Under the pieces are notes generated by a model. That model saw only the letters and a program-made list of their open reading frames with translations. It made no database searches and was not told the origin of the DNA. The translations under genes were made by a program, and so were the position numbers. This document shows positions 61,382 through 64,000 of a stretch of 64,000 nucleotides of DNA, piece after piece. Origin of the DNA: Thalassovita mediterranea (lineage in GTDB: Bacteria > Pseudomonadota > Alphaproteobacteria > Caulobacterales > Hyphomonadaceae); NCBI GenBank assembly GCA_019448215.1, contig CP080408.1, positions 1,240,001 through 1,304,000 of the forward strand, in the 5' to 3' direction. Each line of letters starts with the position of its first letter. Within the stretch, counting starts at the first letter, position 1.

Positions 61382-62623
61382 TTGGACCTGTCGGCAGCAA
61401 AGAAGATCGTGGTCATTGGCGGCGGCCAGGCGGGCGCGCAGGCGGTTCAGTCGCTGCGCCAGTTTGGCTATGAAGGCGAGATCACGCTTGTCGGCGACGA
61501 AGCAGCCCTGCCTTATCAGCGTCCTCCCCTCTCCAAGGCCTATATGAAGGGCGAGCTGGCCGAGGACCGGCTCTATTTCAAACCATCGGCCTGGTATGAA
61601 GACAACAAGGTCGAGACGCTGCTTTCACAGCGGGTTGAAAAGATCGACCGCGCCAATCGTCAGGTCCTGCTGCAGCATGGCGGGCATCTCGATTATGACG
61701 CCGTGATCATCGCGACAGGCTCGCGCCCTCGTCCGCTGCCGGTGGAAGGCGCCGACCTTGAGAATGTGTTCGAGCTGCGCGGGCTTGCCGATGTGGAGCA
61801 TATCCAGCCAAAGATGATCCCCGGCCACAGGCTGGTGATTGTCGGCGCGGGTTATATCGGCCTCGAAGCAGCCGCTGTGGCGCGCCAGTTGGGCCTTGAA
61901 GTCACCGTTCTGGAGATGGAGCAGCGCGCGCTCGCCCGTGTGACGAGTCCGGTTATCAGCTCTTTCTATGAAGCGCTTCACATGGAGCATGGCGTCGACG
62001 TGCGCTGCGGTGCGCGTCTCGGCAGCCTGAAGGGCAAGGGTGGCAAGCTGACCCATGCGGTGCTGGCGTCCGGTGAAGAGATCGAAGCCGACATGGTGCT
62101 GGCCGGGATCGGCATCATCCCGAATGTTGAACTCGCTGAAGAGGCGGGTCTGCCCTGCAAGAATGGCATTATCGTCGACGAAGACGCCCGCACCAGCGAC
62201 CCGCGCATCTTTGCGGCCGGTGACTGTACGGTCCGCCCGCTGGCGCACTATGCGCGTACGGGCCGGCTTGAGAGCGTTCACAATGCGATCGAGCAGGGAA
62301 AGCTCGCGGCGGCCGCCATTATGGGCAAGCCGCGCCCGGCGCTGGACTGCCCGTGGTTCTGGTCTGACCAGTACGACATCAAGCTTCAGATCGCCGGCCT
62401 GTCGCAGGGCCATGACGAGGTCGTCGTGCGCGGCGACATCGACGCGAAAAAGTTTGCGGCCTTCTACAAGAAGAATGGACGCCTCATCGCAGTGGATGCC
62501 ATTAACAGCCCGCCGGAATTCATTGCATCGAAACGACTGATCATGTCTGGTGCATCCGTTGCGTCTGAGACGCTTGCGGATACATCCATCAGCATGAAGG
62601 AAATTGCGGCTGCGGCCGCCTGA
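61382..62623 (+). CDS. NAD(P)H-dependent ferredoxin reductase (P450 electron transfer)
   Basis: A 413-aa FAD protein of the putidaredoxin-reductase type. The FAD motif GGGQAG is at about 13-18, [13 protein letters not shown] is typical of this group, the NAD motif [18 protein letters not shown] lies mid-protein, and the second FAD motif is [11 protein letters not shown]. It takes electrons from NADH to the ferredoxin encoded 17 bp downstream. Translation begins at a TTG (61382) with GGAGGAGA upstream. Confidence 0.93.
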   Translation: MDLSAAKKIVVIGGGQAGAQAVQSLRQFGYEGEITLVGDEAALPYQRPPLSKAYMKGELAEDRLYFKPSAWYEDNKVETLLSQRVEKIDRANRQVLLQHGGHLDYDAVIIATGSRPRPLPVEGADLENVFELRGLADVEHIQPKMIPGHRLVIVGAGYIGLEAAAVARQLGLEVTVLEMEQRALARVTSPVISSFYEALHMEHGVDVRCGARLGSLKGKGGKLTHAVLASGEEIEADMVLAGIGIIPNVELAEEAGLPCKNGIIVDEDARTSDPRIFAAGDCTVRPLAHYARTGRLESVHNAIEQGKLAAAAIMGKPRPALDCPWFWSDQYDIKLQIAGLSQGHDEVVVRGDIDAKKFAAFYKKNGRLIAVDAINSPPEFIASKRLIMSGASVASETLADTSISMKEIAAAAA

Positions 62624-62640
62624 GGAGACAGGGAATACAC

Positions 62641-62961
62641 ATGCCGACCATTACCTATATCGACCACGACGGAACCGAGCGCCCAATCGAGGCCAAGAAC
62701 GGCGAGACCGTGATGGAAACCGCCATCAAGAATTCGGTCCCCGGAATCGACGCCGACTGCGGTGGCGCCTGCGCTTGCGCGACCTGCCACGTCTATGTCG
62801 ACGAAGCCTTTATGGACAAGGTCGGCCAGCCAGAAGAGATGGAACAGTCCATGCTCGACTTCGCAGAGAATGTTCAGGCCAATTCGCGCCTGTCCTGCCA
62901 GATCCAAGTTTCCGATGATCTGGACGGCCTGCGCGTCACGACGCCGGAAAGCCAGCACTAG
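62641..62961 (+). CDS. [2Fe-2S] ferredoxin, adrenodoxin/putidaredoxin type
   Basis: A 106-aa ferredoxin. The cluster ligands are C40, C46, C49 (C-x5-C-x2-C in [17 protein letters not shown]) and C86 in RLSCQIQV. The sequence [13 protein letters not shown] matches redox partners of class I bacterial P450s. It completes the P450-reductase-ferredoxin chain. The thioesterase starts 9 nt downstream. Confidence 0.95.
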   Translation: MPTITYIDHDGTERPIEAKNGETVMETAIKNSVPGIDADCGGACACATCHVYVDEAFMDKVGQPEEMEQSMLDFAENVQANSRLSCQIQVSDDLDGLRVTTPESQH

Positions 62962-62970
62962 GCTGACACT

Positions 62971-63756
62971 GTGCAGTACAGTGAGCTGATTGCCGGGCTG
63001 CAACGCGGCCAGGCCGGGCGTATTGAAGCCGCGATCCCAGACGACTGGATGCAGGGCCGCACGACCTATGGCGGCCTGACGGCGGCGCTCTGCCTTGAGG
63101 CGGCGCTGGAGCTTGTACCGGACATGCCGGTTCGCGCTGCGCAGGTTGCCTTCGTCGGCCCTGTTGGCGGAAAGGTGGTTATCTCGCCGACGGTCCTGCG
63201 GCGCGGCAAGTCGTCTGCCTTCGTCAATGCCGACCTTGTCAGCGAAGACGGCGTCATGGCGCGCTGTATCTTCACTTTCGGGGCCAAGCGCCCGTCCCAG
63301 ATCAACAAGTCGTCGATCGTACAGCCTGAGGTGGACGGGCCAGAGGCCTACCCGTCCTTCTTCGGGTCTGGCAGGCGCCCCAACTTCGCGCACAATTTCA
63401 ATGTGCGTCTGGCCAAGGGGCAGCCGCCGGTGAGCGGCGCCGAGCGCGGCGACATAACCCTATGGCTGCGTCACAAGGATGAGGGTGCGCTCTATAATGC
63501 GACGACGCTGCTATCGCTTGCCGATGCACCGCCGCCAGCGGCCATGTCCATGATGGTGGAGCCGGGCCCGATCAGCTCCATGACATGGATGGCTGAATTC
63601 CTGACCGACGAGATCACGACGACCGAAGGCTGGTTCCTCGTCCACCATGAGGCGCAGGCGACGCGTGACGGCTATTCCAGCCAAGCGATGCGCCTCTGGA
63701 ACGCCGGGGGCGAGCCGCTCATGATCGGCCGCCAGACCATTGCGGTTTTTGCCTGA
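62971..63756 (+). CDS. Acyl-CoA thioesterase, TesB-like double hotdog
   Basis: A 261-aa protein. WMQGRTTYGGLTAALCLEAA near the start and VRAAQVAFVGPVGGKVVISP are typical of TesB-like thioesterase family proteins, and SSMTWMAEFLTD, GWFLVHHEAQATRDGYSSQ and MRLWNAGGEPL form the second half. It should hydrolyse acyl-CoA esters. The start is a GTG at 62971. Last gene of the P450 operon, so it may act on fatty acyl-CoAs from alkane oxidation (inference). Confidence 0.85.
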   Translation: MQYSELIAGLQRGQAGRIEAAIPDDWMQGRTTYGGLTAALCLEAALELVPDMPVRAAQVAFVGPVGGKVVISPTVLRRGKSSAFVNADLVSEDGVMARCIFTFGAKRPSQINKSSIVQPEVDGPEAYPSFFGSGRRPNFAHNFNVRLAKGQPPVSGAERGDITLWLRHKDEGALYNATTLLSLADAPPPAAMSMMVEPGPISSMTWMAEFLTDEITTTEGWFLVHHEAQATRDGYSSQAMRLWNAGGEPLMIGRQTIAVFA

Positions 63757-63770
63757 TTGAGATCCCGACT

Positions 63771-63919
63771 AGACCAATTCCGCTTTCAGCGGGATCGGTC
63801 GTCGGTTTGTTTCCGCTCACGCGAGCCTGCTGAAGCGGGCGGCTCCGCGGGGGCAGCGCATTCGCGCCGGGCTCGCCTTGAACGCCTCCGCGTTTCCGTC
63901 GAAGTCGGAAACGCTCTAG
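63771..63919. repeat. Dispersed ~145-bp repeat, copy 2
   Basis: Same orientation and nearly the same length as 12228-12371. The central block GGCTCCGCGGGGGC and GCGCATTCGCGCCGGGCTCG and the tail CGAAGTCGGAAACGCTCTAG match copy 1. It starts 14 bp after the thioesterase stop and its end again supplies the TAG stop (63916-63918) of a minus-strand gene. Confidence 0.85.
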
Positions 63920-64000
63920 GCGCCGGGCGTCACGATGGCGGTGACCTTGGTGTAGGTGCGGCCATCGGGTGTTTGGGCTTCTGTCGGTCCTGAGAACTCA
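63916..64000 (-). CDS. C-terminal fragment of an unidentified gene (cut by window edge)
   Basis: The minus strand reads from the window edge into TAG at 63916-63918 with the last residues EFSGPTEAQTPDGRTYTKV-TAIVTPGA. Only 27 residues are visible, so the family cannot be named. Its existence is supported by the parallel at 12368, where a real gene ends at the same place in the repeat. Confidence 0.55.
   Translation of the reverse strand, partial: EFSGPTEAQTPDGRTYTKVTAIVTPGA

Overview
The window is a GC-rich, gene-dense bacterial chromosome segment. The gene families point to an alphaproteobacterium, most likely of the Hyphomonadaceae/Caulobacterales side. Supporting signs are the trpF-trpB-trpA-accD-folC run, the alphaproteobacterial addA/addB pair with tsaE-amgK-murU, a zinc-less short L36 protein, an AccD without a complete zinc ribbon, a CYP153-type P450 system and many TonB/exported genes. 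This placement is inference from families; no rRNA gene is present. I found no CRISPR array, transposase, integrase or prophage module.

Layout. 1-4.1 kb (minus): ruvC-ruvA (ruvA cut by the window edge), a PPP-type phosphatase, and pabB-pabC for p-aminobenzoate. 4.2-8.05 kb: a DUF2147 protein, then a TonB receptor followed by a PRISE-like reductase. tRNA-Gly(GCC) lies at 8.25 kb. 8.7-13.6 kb: a DUF6065 protein, a YbaK/ProX deacylase, a thioredoxin-TPR protein, LON-domain, Trm112 and DUF971 genes, and a UbiH-like monooxygenase. 13.8-18.7 kb: amt, ftsK, lolA. 18.7-28 kb: exported MsrA, YebC, an EAL protein, YmdB, a large lipoprotein, a YgjP-like protease, a CPA antiporter, an unknown protein and an orphan MotA. 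28-37.4 kb: MFS carrier, MltB-like transglycosylase, rpmJ, HAD phosphatase, TPR protein, alpha/beta hydrolase, PhoA, DMT carrier, gluQRS, second msrA. tRNA-Ser(GGA) follows at 37.5 kb. 38.3-44.9 kb: a CoA-transferase divergent from trpF-trpB-cutA-trpA-accD-folC.

45-48.8 kb is the accessory-looking part. It holds an unknown 197-aa gene, an AT-richer two-gene unit (a 55-aa protein and a 206-aa protein with an R-x4-H motif like that of HEPN ribonucleases), an SDR, and about 0.9 kb of intergenic palindromes. It sits between two blocks that are normally close together in relatives: trp-accD-folC, and trxA-addA-addB-murU-amgK-tsaE (48.8-58.2 kb, minus).

59.4-63.8 kb is a complete hydroxylase locus: CYP153-type P450, TetR regulator, ferredoxin reductase, [2Fe-2S] ferredoxin and a thioesterase. 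It is preceded by a perfect 9-bp inverted repeat that I propose as the regulator's operator. A dispersed repeat of about 145 bp occurs twice (12.2 and 63.8 kb). Both copies end in the TAG stop codon of the neighbouring minus-strand gene.
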